Shown here: positions 27,130 to 35,665 of the stretch, piece after piece | Layout: every line of letters starts with the position of its first letter | Position numbering within the stretch: the stretch's first letter is position 1 | Notes under the pieces: generated by a model | The model's input: the letters and a program-made list of their open reading frames with translations, nothing else | Told to the model about the DNA's origin: nothing | Database searches by the model: none | DNA from: Croceivirga sp. | Lineage (GTDB): Bacteria; Bacteroidota; Bacteroidia; Flavobacteriales; Flavobacteriaceae | Length of the DNA: 64,000 nt | Assembly (NCBI GenBank): GCA_028281025.1 | Contig: JANQKR010000043.1 | Location: 62,001-126,000 of the forward strand | Reading direction: 5' to 3' | Position numbers and translations under genes: made by a program

Positions 27130-27603
27130 ATGAAACATTTACTTCTGGCAATCATTTTCTTTTCCCTTTTGTCCTGCACGAGTGACCGGACAAACACAAA
27201 CCCACAATCCATCACAAAAATTGATTTCGAAAAAGAACTGGCCGCGATTGAACAAGTGCGGTCACAAGTTTCCCTGGCACTAAAGGAAGGAAGGTATCAG
27301 GATATTGGACAATGGGTAACTCCTGATGCAAAAACAATACGGCCCGGGGGATTGGGTTTTGATGAAATGTTTGCCCTTGGAAAGGAACGCGGTAGATTTC
27401 CTTATGACAGCATCCTAATGACGCCAACGGAAACCTATATAATGAATGACTCAATGGCCTATGATTGGGGCTCCAGTAGGACATACTATACCGACAAAGA
27501 GGGAAAGCAAGTGGAACTTAGGAACTCTTTCCTGGTAATCCTAAAAAAAGTTGATGGCGGATGGAAACTTCATCGGGAAGTGGCGTCTTCAGTCCTTGAA
27601 TAA
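27130..27603 (+). CDS. NTF2-like (DUF4440-type) lipoprotein
   Basis: The 157-residue protein has a lipobox LLSC (Cys16) and an NTF2-like/SnoaL-like domain (about 38-157) with the usual strand pattern ending GGWKLHREVAS. It is probably anchored to a membrane on the periplasmic side. Function is unknown; relatives include ketosteroid-isomerase-like proteins. A -7-like TAACTTGA (27091-27098), with TTG 27065-27067 upstream, may be the promoter. Confidence 0.78.
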   Translation: MKHLLLAIIFFSLLSCTSDRTNTNPQSITKIDFEKELAAIEQVRSQVSLALKEGRYQDIGQWVTPDAKTIRPGGLGFDEMFALGKERGRFPYDSILMTPTETYIMNDSMAYDWGSSRTYYTDKEGKQVELRNSFLVILKKVDGGWKLHREVASSVLE

Positions 27604-27693
27604 AACAATCGCCAACAATGGATATACGCCATATCTTTCTGGATACGGCCCATATACCAAATCATGGACAACAATTAGGAAAACCTGGACCAA

Positions 27694-28413
27694 ATGCCGT
27701 TGATCATTCGAAACTTTACTTCACTCCTTATTGTCCTTTCCCTGCTGCCAATAGGGTGTGATAACAACGGGAATGTAAAATCGACAGGGATAGCGCCTAT
27801 GCAGAACAATAGTTTTGAACACCTTACCACTGAAAATTTGGGGGATTTCAAGTGGCTCAATGAACCCAAATCCTTTGAAGTGAACGATGGGATTTTAAAG
27901 GTCATCGCTGAAAAGGAAACCGATTTCTTTAATAATCCGGAAGACCACAAGAAGACCGCTACCGCACCAATGTTATATAAGGAACTAAAAGGTGATTTTG
28001 TGGCAAAAGCATTGGTAAGACCTGATTTTTCTTCATTGTGGAATGCGGTAGCACTTATGGTTCATATAGATAATGATAACTGGATAAAGTTCGCTTTTGA
28101 AAACTCCGATGCCACAGGAAGAAGCATTGTTTCCGTGGTTACCAAAGAGACTTCGGATGATGCCAATGGCGTAATCTTAACGAACGAAGACCAAATCTGG
28201 TTAAAATTGGTTCGAAAAGGTAACAATTACTCCATGCTTTGGTCAAAGAATGGAAAAGCGTACAAAATGACCCGATTAAGCACTTTGCCTAAGGTGGACC
28301 CTATTAAAATTGGAATAGAAGTCCAAAGTCCTGTTGGAGCATCTGCAACGCATGAAATTGTCTATTTTGAGATTGAAAAAACTACAGTCAAGGATTTAAG
28401 AAAAGGAGAATGA
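27694..28413 (+). CDS. DUF1349 concanavalin-like lipoprotein
   Basis: The 239-residue protein has a lipobox-like PIGC (Cys22) and a DUF1349 jelly-roll domain (about 40-230): FKWLNEPKSFEVNDGILKV, a central SLWNAVALMVHIDNDNWIKFAFE and IWLKLVRKGNNYSMLWSKNG. Related domains bind or cleave carbohydrate, but no catalytic residues can be assigned, so a binding role is equally likely. Predicted to be lipid-anchored. It stands between other single genes. Confidence 0.78.
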   Translation: MPLIIRNFTSLLIVLSLLPIGCDNNGNVKSTGIAPMQNNSFEHLTTENLGDFKWLNEPKSFEVNDGILKVIAEKETDFFNNPEDHKKTATAPMLYKELKGDFVAKALVRPDFSSLWNAVALMVHIDNDNWIKFAFENSDATGRSIVSVVTKETSDDANGVILTNEDQIWLKLVRKGNNYSMLWSKNGKAYKMTRLSTLPKVDPIKIGIEVQSPVGASATHEIVYFEIEKTTVKDLRKGE

Positions 28414-28501
28414 AAACTGCCAACTCCGTATATGATGATCACGCCCGGCAAAAGCTGGTCATGTCACCTATATGAAACTGTTGGTCGCAATATAAACAAG
28501 G

Positions 28502-29410
28502 ATGAAAGAAATCATAAGAACACCCGAAAGTAGATTTGAAAATTTGGAAGATTACAATTTCCAAAGCAAATACGTAGACGTGGAAGAAGGTTTACGATTA
28601 CATTATATTGAGGAAGGCAGTGGCAACCAACCAACGGTTTTACTGCTTCATGGCGAACCAAGTTGGTCGTATTTGTATCGTAAAATGATTCCTAAACTTT
28701 CGAATAATTTTAGGGTCATAGCACCTGACTTGATTGGGTTTGGGAAATCGGACAAATTCGTGGATAAACAAGAGTACTCCTATCAAAAACATGTTGACTG
28801 GATGTCAACATTTATCGAGAAATTAAACCTTAACAATATCATCCTCTTTTGTCAAGACTGGGGAGGGTTGATCGGATTGCGAATTGTAACGGAAATGAGT
28901 GATAGATTTGATATGGTCGTGGCTTCCAACACCACTTTGCCAACGGGTAAAACACCCATGCCCGAAAGTTTCTTAAAATGGAGGGCGTATTCCCAGCACT
29001 CCCCTGGATTCAACATTGGTAAAGTATTGGATATGGGAACCGTTCAACCATTATCCGAAAGCGTATACAAAGCGTACAACGCGCCATTCCCTTCCGAAGA
29101 ACATAAGGCCGGGGCACGGATTTTTCCAACTTTGGTTCCCATAGAAGAAGATGACCCTGAATCCTTAAAAAATCTTGGGGTATGGGAGAAATTAAAATCT
29201 TGGAACAAACCATTCCTGACCATCTTCGGAGACGAAGACAATATCATGCTTGGAGCTGAAAAGGCATTTCAAAAATTGGTTCCAGGTGCAAAAGGACAAC
29301 AACATACAATTCTTAATGCCGGACATTTTATCCAGGAAGAGAAAGGGGAAGAGCTTGCTGATCTGATCATTGAATTCCATAAAAAAAATACTACGGCCAA
29401 CAATGCATAA
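28502..29410 (+). CDS. Haloalkane dehalogenase, HLD-I-like
   Basis: The 302-residue alpha/beta-hydrolase has the haloalkane dehalogenase arrangement: oxyanion-hole motif H50-G-E52-P-S-W, nucleophile D119 followed by halide-binding W120 (CQDWGG), cap-domain W160 (FLKW), acid D246 (GDED) and base H275 (NAGHFIQEE). The acid after strand 7 and a Trp in the cap fit subfamily I (DhlA-like). The reaction would be hydrolysis of a haloalkane to an alcohol plus halide. It is monocistronic, with no other dehalogenation genes nearby. Epoxide hydrolase is less likely because of D-W at the nucleophile and the HGEP motif. Confidence 0.82.
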   Translation: MKEIIRTPESRFENLEDYNFQSKYVDVEEGLRLHYIEEGSGNQPTVLLLHGEPSWSYLYRKMIPKLSNNFRVIAPDLIGFGKSDKFVDKQEYSYQKHVDWMSTFIEKLNLNNIILFCQDWGGLIGLRIVTEMSDRFDMVVASNTTLPTGKTPMPESFLKWRAYSQHSPGFNIGKVLDMGTVQPLSESVYKAYNAPFPSEEHKAGARIFPTLVPIEEDDPESLKNLGVWEKLKSWNKPFLTIFGDEDNIMLGAEKAFQKLVPGAKGQQHTILNAGHFIQEEKGEELADLIIEFHKKNTTANNA

Positions 29411-29527
29411 CCGCACACACCAAATGCAATCGGTTGTTAGACATCGCTTGCTTGGGGATGGTGCCCAACCTAAAATCACATAACTTACCATAATGCATCG
29501 ACCTTAGGTACCATTGGAACAAACCGA

Positions 29528-30274
29528 ATGAACTATCAGGAAAAATATAGCAAAGGGTTTATTTCCAACTTTATAAAGAGCTTTTGGGAATTTGAAAGTC
29601 CAAAGGAAGAGTGCCGTTATGAAATCCTGCCCGATGGGTGTTTTGACCTGATTTTTGAAATCCGAAACAGACAGGTTTCCAAAATTTCGTTAACAGGGGT
29701 TTGGACAGAACAGATCCAAATCTCGATACCTAAAAACACTAAACTGATAGGCATTCGCTTCAAACTGATTTCCGCTGAATATATTTTCAAACAATCCCTC
29801 AGGGAACTAAAAAACACGGAAACGAAACTCCCAACAACGTTTTGGGGCAGTGAAAATCTTAACGTTCAAGACTTTGGAGAATTTACCGATTCCATCACCG
29901 AAAAATTACTATTTGGGCTCCAAAACCTTAAGGAAATAGACCACAGAAAATTTGAGTTGTTCAGAATACTTTACGAACGAAAAGGGGGGATTACCGTCAA
30001 AGAACTTTCGCAAAGCATTTTTTGGAGCAGTCGGCAAATCAATAGGTATTTCAACGACCGTTTTGGTTTTTCGCTAAAAACCTTCTGCAACATTTTAAAA
30101 TGCCATTCTTCGCTTAAACATATTGCAAAAGGCAAACTTTTTCCAGAACGCGATTATTACGATCAATCCCATTTTATTAAGCAAATAAAGCAGATTACAG
30201 GAGCTACGCCCAATACCTTATACGTGAACAAAAACGACCGATTTTTACAATTGACGACGATTAAGGCAACTTAA
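29528..30274 (+). CDS. AraC-family regulator (DUF6597-type N-terminus)
   Basis: The 248-residue protein opens with a compact sensor domain containing EILPDGCFDLIFE and IGIRFKLIS, typical of the Bacteroidota AraC group with a DUF6597-like N-terminus. The C-terminal HTH pair (about 155-240) includes WSSRQINRYFNDRFG and YYDQSHFIKQIKQITGATP. It is 28 bp upstream of a VOC gene in the same direction, and the two probably form an operon controlled by this regulator. Confidence 0.85.
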   Translation: MNYQEKYSKGFISNFIKSFWEFESPKEECRYEILPDGCFDLIFEIRNRQVSKISLTGVWTEQIQISIPKNTKLIGIRFKLISAEYIFKQSLRELKNTETKLPTTFWGSENLNVQDFGEFTDSITEKLLFGLQNLKEIDHRKFELFRILYERKGGITVKELSQSIFWSSRQINRYFNDRFGFSLKTFCNILKCHSSLKHIAKGKLFPERDYYDQSHFIKQIKQITGATPNTLYVNKNDRFLQLTTIKAT

Positions 30275-30302
30275 ATTTGGCTTTCACAAAACCGCAAGGA
30301 AA

Positions 30303-30728
30303 ATGAAAGCAAACAAATTAACACCCAACCTGGAGGTAACGAACATTAGGGAGACGATAGCATTTTATCAGTCTGCTTTGGGCTTTTCACTGGTAATGGC
30401 CGTACCTGAAACCCAGGATGGAATTGAACAAACACTGGCAGAAGCAAAGGAGTATGTTTATGCTTTGGTACGCAAGGACAGTGTGGAAATGATGTTCCAA
30501 CGAACCGACAGTTTCAAAGAAGACGTACCACTTGCAAAAGACCTTTCCATGGGCGCAAGTGTTTCATTTTATATGGAAATTGACGGACTTGACAGATTCT
30601 ATGAACAAATAAAAAGCAAAGGGTTGACCCCCACAGCACTAAAAACGGCCTGGTACGGGATGCGGGAATTCTATCTTACGGACAACAATGGCTATATCCT
30701 CGGCTTTGCCGAAAAAAGTGCTGAATGA
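30303..30728 (+). CDS. VOC-superfamily protein (glyoxalase/bleomycin resistance type)
   Basis: The 141-residue protein shows the paired beta-alpha-beta-beta-beta modules of the VOC fold: PNLEVTNIRETIAFYQSALGF in the first half and ASVSFYMEIDGLDRFYEQI...REFYLTDNNGYILGF in the second. E or H ligands for a metal are only partly present (terminal GF in place of a metal-binding Glu is not decisive), so it may be an enzyme or a ligand-binding protein. It is likely co-transcribed with the AraC gene upstream. Confidence 0.82.
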   Translation: MKANKLTPNLEVTNIRETIAFYQSALGFSLVMAVPETQDGIEQTLAEAKEYVYALVRKDSVEMMFQRTDSFKEDVPLAKDLSMGASVSFYMEIDGLDRFYEQIKSKGLTPTALKTAWYGMREFYLTDNNGYILGFAEKSAE

Positions 30729-30784
30729 TCAACTTTGAAAAATAGGCCCCTAGTACCCATACGGGCCACAATACAGCTTTGTCC

Positions 30785-30813
30785 TTGAACCCAAAACAAA
30801 ATTCCTAATTTTA
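30785..30813 (+). promoter_or_regulatory. Orphan promoter similar to that at 34375
   Basis: TTG (30785-30787), an 18-bp spacer and TAATTTTA (30806-30813). The stretch ACAAAATTCCTAA-TTTTAAACG is shared almost exactly with 34388-34410. No gene follows within 300 bp. Confidence 0.5.
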
Positions 30814-31009
30814 AACGCCCCGGTTTCGCAATTGAAAAATCTTTGGATTTCCCAAGTCGAAACCATAGTTTGTACTTGGAATATGTTACGGGTACCACAT
30901 GAAGCTATCAAAAGACAACTATTTAAAAGCGAGGGATTTTATATTGACAAATGCTAGAATGATAGAAAGGCGTTTGTTTCATTTTTATTTTGAAAACGAT
31001 GTCCGACAC

Positions 31010-31072
31010 GGTATATAATTAGTTGTAAGCAGAAATTCAACAAGTGAATTTCCTGCAATCAATTAACTTTAA
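31010..31072. repeat. Long imperfect inverted repeat
   Basis: A perfect inner stem GAAATTCA-ACAAG-TGAATTTC (31032-31052) is extended outward by GTTGTAAGCA / TGCAATCAAT and AATTA / AATTAAC, forming one long hairpin. A GGTATATAATTA sequence precedes it and a -7-like TAACTTTA (31064-31071) ends it. From memory, similar GTATATAATT...GCAATtAATTAA elements are scattered in other Bacteroidota genomes; not checked. Confidence 0.6.
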
Positions 31073-31142
31073 GCAACAGCGAAAAAGTGATGCCGGATTT
31101 TCCCGCAACTAATCATACAAAAGAACATTTTAAGTAATTCCT

Positions 31143-31577
31143 ATGGACGAATTAATCAATCAAATACAGGCTACATCCGATTTTAAAAATGAAATAGTCT
31201 TCGTTAAATTTAAGTATGTTGAAATTAGAGATTTGCTCAAGCACTTTTTGACCCTTATATCTGCTTCACTTGTTTTTTCAGTCACCTTCTCGGAGAAAAT
31301 TGTTGATTTTCAAAATGCTCCCTTTAAACAAAAGCTAGTGCTCTATGCTTCTTGGGGTGCTTTAGTTTTATCTCTTGGTTTATGTGGTTATGGATTGTAC
31401 ACAAACTACCTTGCCGCTGAAATAGCAATTGAAAGAATAAGTGAACTCACAGAAAAGCCTTTTGAGAATACTGCAAAGATATCTTACTTTATCCAAGATT
31501 TATCCGCAATTCTTTATGGTTTAGGATTGACCCTATTAGTCTCCACCTCATTATTTAAAATGAAAAGAAACTATTAA
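31143..31577 (+). CDS. Small membrane protein of unknown function
   Basis: The 144-residue protein has a cytoplasmic N-terminus, two adjacent transmembrane helices (about 35-52 and 64-90) and a third near the C-terminus (about 114-136), with charged linkers. No family motif is recognised; the two-helix hairpin plus C-terminal helix resembles the 24781 gene product in layout. AT-rich compared with neighbours and preceded by the inverted repeat at 31010-31072, which suggests recent acquisition. Confidence 0.6.
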   Translation: MDELINQIQATSDFKNEIVFVKFKYVEIRDLLKHFLTLISASLVFSVTFSEKIVDFQNAPFKQKLVLYASWGALVLSLGLCGYGLYTNYLAAEIAIERISELTEKPFENTAKISYFIQDLSAILYGLGLTLLVSTSLFKMKRNY

Positions 31578-31645
31578 AAAAATGAATAAACGGCATTATA
31601 ACGTCTGTTTATGCCAAGACCATTACCTGTTAGCCGACGAGAACC

Positions 31646-32452
31646 ATGGATGCCAAATATGATAAAATAGGAATTGCGTACAATGTCACCCGAAAAGCCG
31701 ATCCACGGATAGCCGAACAATTGTTAAAACATTTACGACCAAAATCTGAAGGAATGTATTTGGATATCGGTTGTGGAACGGGAAACTACACCATCGAATT
31801 TCAAAAAAGAGGACTCCAATTTATCGGGATTGATCCCTCAACGGAAATGCTCGAAAAAGCCCGACAAAAGAATAAAAACATGGATTGGCGAATGGGTGCT
31901 GCGGAAAGCATTGAACTTTTGGACAACGCCGTTGATGGTATTGTGGGAAGTTTGACCATTCACCATTGGACCGATTTGGATAAAGGCTTCTCAGAGCTTC
32001 ACCGTGTGGTAAAACCAAATGGCAACATTGTGATTTTCACATCGACTCCCAAACAAATGAAAGGCTATTGGCTCAATCACTATTTTCCTAAAATGATGGC
32101 GGAGTCCATAGCGCAAATGCCAAGTCTTTTGCACATAAAAAATGCTATGCGGAATTGCGGAATTGAAATTTCCGGAATAGACAACTATTTTATCCAACCC
32201 GATCTACAGGATAAATTTCTGTACTGCGGCAAACATAACCCAGAACTGTATTTTGACGAACGGATTAGAAATGGGATTTCTTCTTTCTCATCCTTGGCAA
32301 ATCGGACCGAAGTCCAACAGGGAATGTCCAAACTCAAAACCGATATCGAAAGTGGAGAAATCAAGGCAATAATCGACTCCTACAGCACTGATTTGGGGGA
32401 TTATGTGTACATCATTGGAAAAAAGCCGGCAGCGAACAAGGTGTATGCATGA
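31646..32452 (+). CDS. Class I SAM-dependent methyltransferase
   Basis: The 268-residue protein has the Rossmann-type methyltransferase motifs: YLDIGCGTGNYT (motif I, about 37-48), GIDPSTEMLEKA (motif II, about 60-71) and GSLTIHHWTDLDKGFSELHRVVKPNG (about 100-125). It fits the methyltransferase 11 family, acting on a small molecule; the substrate is unknown. The start overlaps an ACCATGGATG context. It appears monocistronic. Confidence 0.88.
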   Translation: MDAKYDKIGIAYNVTRKADPRIAEQLLKHLRPKSEGMYLDIGCGTGNYTIEFQKRGLQFIGIDPSTEMLEKARQKNKNMDWRMGAAESIELLDNAVDGIVGSLTIHHWTDLDKGFSELHRVVKPNGNIVIFTSTPKQMKGYWLNHYFPKMMAESIAQMPSLLHIKNAMRNCGIEISGIDNYFIQPDLQDKFLYCGKHNPELYFDERIRNGISSFSSLANRTEVQQGMSKLKTDIESGEIKAIIDSYSTDLGDYVYIIGKKPAANKVYA

Positions 32453-32694
32453 TAGCGGTCCAGGTAATAAAGCGAAAATGGAACCGTAAAAACCCATCCT
32501 TAGGGGTTGGGACCCTTGGTAACAATTTAATAACACTAATCCGCACGTTAAAAACGATGTGTTTTCCTACAAAATAAGTAACTTCATGCAAGCTAGGTCC
32601 TTACCCATAAAAGTGCGGACTTCCATCATAAACAAAGCGGAAAAATTCAACCCGGCTTCCTTAAAAGTTGGCTAATTTCTTAAAATCAAATGCT

Positions 32695-32919
32695 ATGAAA
32701 AAAGTATTTCTTGTGTTCATTATTGCCCTTTCTTTCGCATTCATTTCAAATGCAGAACCTACAACTGATGTTAAAAGCAATCCATCCCAAAAAGAGATGG
32801 TAGGTGCGGAAAATGAAACATCAGATCAGTGTTTTATTGTTGACATACCCGACGAAAATGGTAAGTGTTATGAATATTGCCCTCCTTTATGGGAGCGCGA
32901 AGAAATTCCATGTCGCTAA
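32695..32919 (+). CDS. Small secreted protein with four cysteines
   Basis: The 74-residue precursor has a signal peptide (about 1-20, SFAFISNAEP) and a mature part of about 54 residues with four Cys in the C-terminal 30 positions (DQCF, GKCYEYC, PCR). The pattern suggests two disulfides in the periplasm or outside. No family is recognised. ATG 32695 opens the signal peptide; a terminator follows, so this is a complete small transcription unit. Confidence 0.65.
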   Translation: MKKVFLVFIIALSFAFISNAEPTTDVKSNPSQKEMVGAENETSDQCFIVDIPDENGKCYEYCPPLWEREEIPCR

Positions 32920-32943
32920 ATAAAACGTTAGAGTTAGAGTAAG

Positions 32944-32976
32944 GGGATTGTTTCGTTTTTGGGCAATCCCTTTTTT
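32944..32976 (+). terminator. Terminator after the small secreted protein gene
   Basis: GGGATTG (32944-32950) and CAATCCC (32964-32970) form a stem followed by six T. A clear intrinsic terminator. Confidence 0.88.
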
Positions 32977-33123
32977 AGTGCGCAACCGCTATCAATGCCA
33001 TATATTCAAGTACAGCAGATTTCACTACCCCTCCATATACCCTTGGCCTACGTTACCGCAAAAATTTCACCCTGCCCGTAACCTTTACCAAAAAACCGTG
33101 TCTTGAAGTAAACAAGATACCGG

Positions 33124-34272
33124 ATGAAAGGATTTTTTTTGGCAGTTATGGTATGCACGGCCCATCATTTCTGCATCGCCCAAAACGAATTAAAGACTGT
33201 TGCTACTGATAAGGACCACCTTTCCAAAGTAAGCCTGGAGAACAAAGCATTTGTAAATTGGGTAGAGCGGAAAATAGATAGTGTACGTCTAGAAAATAGA
33301 ATTCCGGCGATATCTGTAGGCATCATCAAGGATGGTAAGATCCTTTTTTCTGGCGGATTTGGTCTGCACAATCTTAAGGGAACACGTAAAGCAAGCGAAA
33401 TTTCAATCTATCAAATTGCATCCGACACCAAAAAAATGACGGGAATAATAGCCAATAACCTGGCTAATGAGGAAAAGTTGAAATTGGACGAACCCATTGT
33501 AGGTTATTTAGGGAATTCAATCGGAAAGGAAGCCCAAAAAAGACTGGAACGCATTACGTTAAGACAGCTGCTGACTCACAAGTCCGGTTTGCCCTATCGA
33601 CAACCGACCATGAAAAGAAAAGATGGGGAACCGCTGTTGATACCGTATACCGAGCAAGATTTGTTAACTGACTTAAATAATGTGGCATTGCAATCCGAAC
33701 CGGGATCGGAGTTCGGTTATTCCAATTTCGGATATGCCGTTGCCGGCTACATCTGTGAAAAAGCAAGTGGTAAAAAGTATGGGGAATTAATTGATCGCTA
33801 TATTTCAAAAGCATACCACATGCCCAACACCGCAATTGCACTTACAAAAGAACAAAGCAAGGATTTAACGACTCCCTATAGAAAAGAAAATAGAACCATG
33901 GAGACAAAACCCTTTATCATGGGCAAGCTGGCTGCTGCTGGAGGTGTTTATTCAACCATAAGTGACCTCACAAACTTAATGCTCCATCAAATAGATGCAT
34001 ACGCAAACTATACCCCGCAGGGAAAATCAAATCCTCTGATACTCCACGAAAAACCCTACGAAAGAGAAGATGGTTATGGTTTTGGATTGGGGAAAAAAGT
34101 TTTTGAAAACGGTATTCAATTTGGACATGGTGGGGATCTTGATGGTTTTGCCAGCGCATACCTGTTTTCTCCCGAGTATAAATCCGGAGTGATCCTACTG
34201 ACATCCAGTGGTGGGAAATGGGTAGGACAAATGGAAAAGGAAATCTTCCATAAGTTAACAGGTAGAAAGTAG
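33124..34272 (+). CDS. Secreted serine beta-lactamase-fold hydrolase
   Basis: The 382-residue protein has a signal peptide (about 1-19, ending CIAQ) and a class C beta-lactamase-like domain. The active-site motifs are S100-D-T-K103 (SxxK), Y199-S-N (YSN) and HGGD near the C-terminus replacing KTG. This HxG variant is typical of esterases and D-peptidases of the beta-lactamase-fold family, so true antibiotic resistance is not implied. It should act in the periplasm. Monocistronic. Confidence 0.87.
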   Translation: MKGFFLAVMVCTAHHFCIAQNELKTVATDKDHLSKVSLENKAFVNWVERKIDSVRLENRIPAISVGIIKDGKILFSGGFGLHNLKGTRKASEISIYQIASDTKKMTGIIANNLANEEKLKLDEPIVGYLGNSIGKEAQKRLERITLRQLLTHKSGLPYRQPTMKRKDGEPLLIPYTEQDLLTDLNNVALQSEPGSEFGYSNFGYAVAGYICEKASGKKYGELIDRYISKAYHMPNTAIALTKEQSKDLTTPYRKENRTMETKPFIMGKLAAAGGVYSTISDLTNLMLHQIDAYANYTPQGKSNPLILHEKPYEREDGYGFGLGKKVFENGIQFGHGGDLDGFASAYLFSPEYKSGVILLTSSGGKWVGQMEKEIFHKLTGRK

Positions 34273-34374
34273 TATCCGCCAAAAAAAGGCCAACGTAGCT
34301 CGGCCAAAACACTATTTTTCCATGGGTGTTGAAAAATAACAACCAGACAACCATAGGAATAATTGGGCCTTCCC

Positions 34375-34404
34375 TTTGAGTAGAGGACAAAATTCCTAAC
34401 TTTA
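34375..34404 (+). promoter_or_regulatory. Promoter of the Crp-like operon
   Basis: TTTG (34375-34378), an 18-bp spacer and TAACTTTA (34397-34404) make a good Bacteroidota promoter. The -7 region is nearly identical to the orphan promoter at 30785. The gene begins 94 bp after the -7 box. Confidence 0.6.
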
Positions 34405-34497
34405 AAACGACCCGATTCCTTAGCTTGAATTCGCGCGGGTAAGTTCCAAGCCGGAATACTGGTCGAAATTGTTGTGTGATATCATCAAAAACAAAAA

Positions 34498-35076
34498 GTG
34501 CATCCCTTTAAAAAGTACATCTTAACGTACCAATCCCTAAACCTGGAAGAATGGGAGCAAGTTGAGCGTTGCCTTAATCGAAAAGAATATGCCAAAGGCG
34601 AAGTGATTCTAGCCAGTGGTAAAATATGTAGAAAACTATATTTCCTGGAAGATGGTTTCCTGCGGTTTTACATTTTGAAAGATGGAGAAACGGTTTCCAA
34701 ATTCTTTACGGAAGCGCCCTACTGTTTTACATCACAGCGAAGTTTTGCGAATGGAATTCCCACGGATGATACGATTGAAGCCTTAAAAGATTCCATTATC
34801 TGGGAGATGGATAAAACGGACGCCTTTGACCTGTTGCGAATTCCAAATTGGAGTGAGTTTATACGAAAACTGATCCAAGAAGTCCAATACTTTACGGAAC
34901 AAATCCTGGAAGAGACCCAAAATTGTACTGCCGAAGAAAGGTACGTCAGAATGCTGGAACAGAACAGTAGTATTTTGCTTCATGCCCCATTAAAGGATGT
35001 TGCCAGCTATCTAGGAATTGCTCCCCAATCCTTAAGTAGAATCAGAAAAAATATTGGCCAAGTAAACCGAAGTTAA
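34498..35076 (+). CDS. Crp/Fnr-family transcriptional regulator (GTG start)
   Basis: The 192-residue protein has an N-terminal cyclic-nucleotide-binding-like beta roll (about 15-120: EYAKGEVILASGKICRKLYFLEDGFLRFYI) and a short C-terminal helix-turn-helix (about 160-190: APLKDVASYLGIAPQSLSRIRK). The cNMP-binding Arg and Glu are not obvious, as in many Bacteroidota Crp-like proteins. The only usable start is GTG 34498, since an in-frame TGA lies at 34477. Following genes run in the same direction after 56, 44 and 100 bp, so it may control its own operon. Confidence 0.83.
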   Translation: MHPFKKYILTYQSLNLEEWEQVERCLNRKEYAKGEVILASGKICRKLYFLEDGFLRFYILKDGETVSKFFTEAPYCFTSQRSFANGIPTDDTIEALKDSIIWEMDKTDAFDLLRIPNWSEFIRKLIQEVQYFTEQILEETQNCTAEERYVRMLEQNSSILLHAPLKDVASYLGIAPQSLSRIRKNIGQVNRS

Positions 35077-35132
35077 CATAGGTGCAGTGGATTTGAAGGG
35101 TTAACCTGGAATTTTGGAAAAAAACAAATTCC

Positions 35133-35621
35133 ATGCGATTCATACCTTTCATTTTTATGGCGACCATTTTTACAACACTCAAAGCCCAAGAGAAAGCACC
35201 TACCAACAAACACTTCTGGTATACTTTGGAAACTACGGCCTCACCAGATGCCATTTGGCAAATATGGACCGATGTTCCCAATTGGAAAGACTGGGACACG
35301 GGTTTAAAAGATGCCTCGATTAAAGGAGCTTTTGGTCTTGGAGCAAAAGGAACGATAACGTCCCTGGAAGACCGCAAGTCCAAATTTAAGGTTGTGGCCT
35401 ATGAAAAAGGCAGGTCATACACCTACAAAACCAAGCTGCCCCTTGGGAGTTTGTACGTAAGACGGTATCTGAAAACAGAAAATGGTACAACTACCTTCAC
35501 CCACGAGGTTTGGTTCAAAGGGCTGACCAGCGGGGCCTTTGCCAATGCATTTGGCGAAAAGTTCAGGAAAATGCTGCCCGATGTATTGCAAAACATCAAA
35601 CGCATTGCAGAAAGTAAATGA
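35133..35621 (+). CDS. SRPBCC-family (polyketide cyclase-like) protein with signal peptide
   Basis: The 162-residue protein combines a signal peptide (about 1-19, ending LKAQ) and a SRPBCC domain: ETTASPDAIWQIWTDVPNWKDWDTG, then strands and a C-terminal helix FGEKFRKMLPDVLQNIKRIA. Most family members are cytoplasmic, so export is less common. It probably binds a hydrophobic ligand. Located 56 bp after the Crp-like gene. Confidence 0.78.
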   Translation: MRFIPFIFMATIFTTLKAQEKAPTNKHFWYTLETTASPDAIWQIWTDVPNWKDWDTGLKDASIKGAFGLGAKGTITSLEDRKSKFKVVAYEKGRSYTYKTKLPLGSLYVRRYLKTENGTTTFTHEVWFKGLTSGAFANAFGEKFRKMLPDVLQNIKRIAESK

Positions 35622-35665
35622 GGGCCATACGCCCAATGGTATTTATCCCGTAATAAAAACCGGTA

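Larger units (their letters stand above)
30729..31142. other. Gene-free region with an orphan promoter and a long inverted repeat
   Basis: About 410 bp with no credible gene. It contains a well-formed promoter at 30785-30813 that resembles the one before the Crp-like gene, but the next gene starts 330 bp downstream. A long imperfect inverted repeat lies at 31010-31072. The space between may be a decayed gene or encode an RNA. Confidence 0.5.

Noticed and set aside
33124-34272. Antibiotic-resistance beta-lactamase
   Set aside because: The SxxK and YSN motifs fit, but the third motif is HGG rather than KTG and the subgroup is mostly esterase or peptidase-like, so resistance is not supported.
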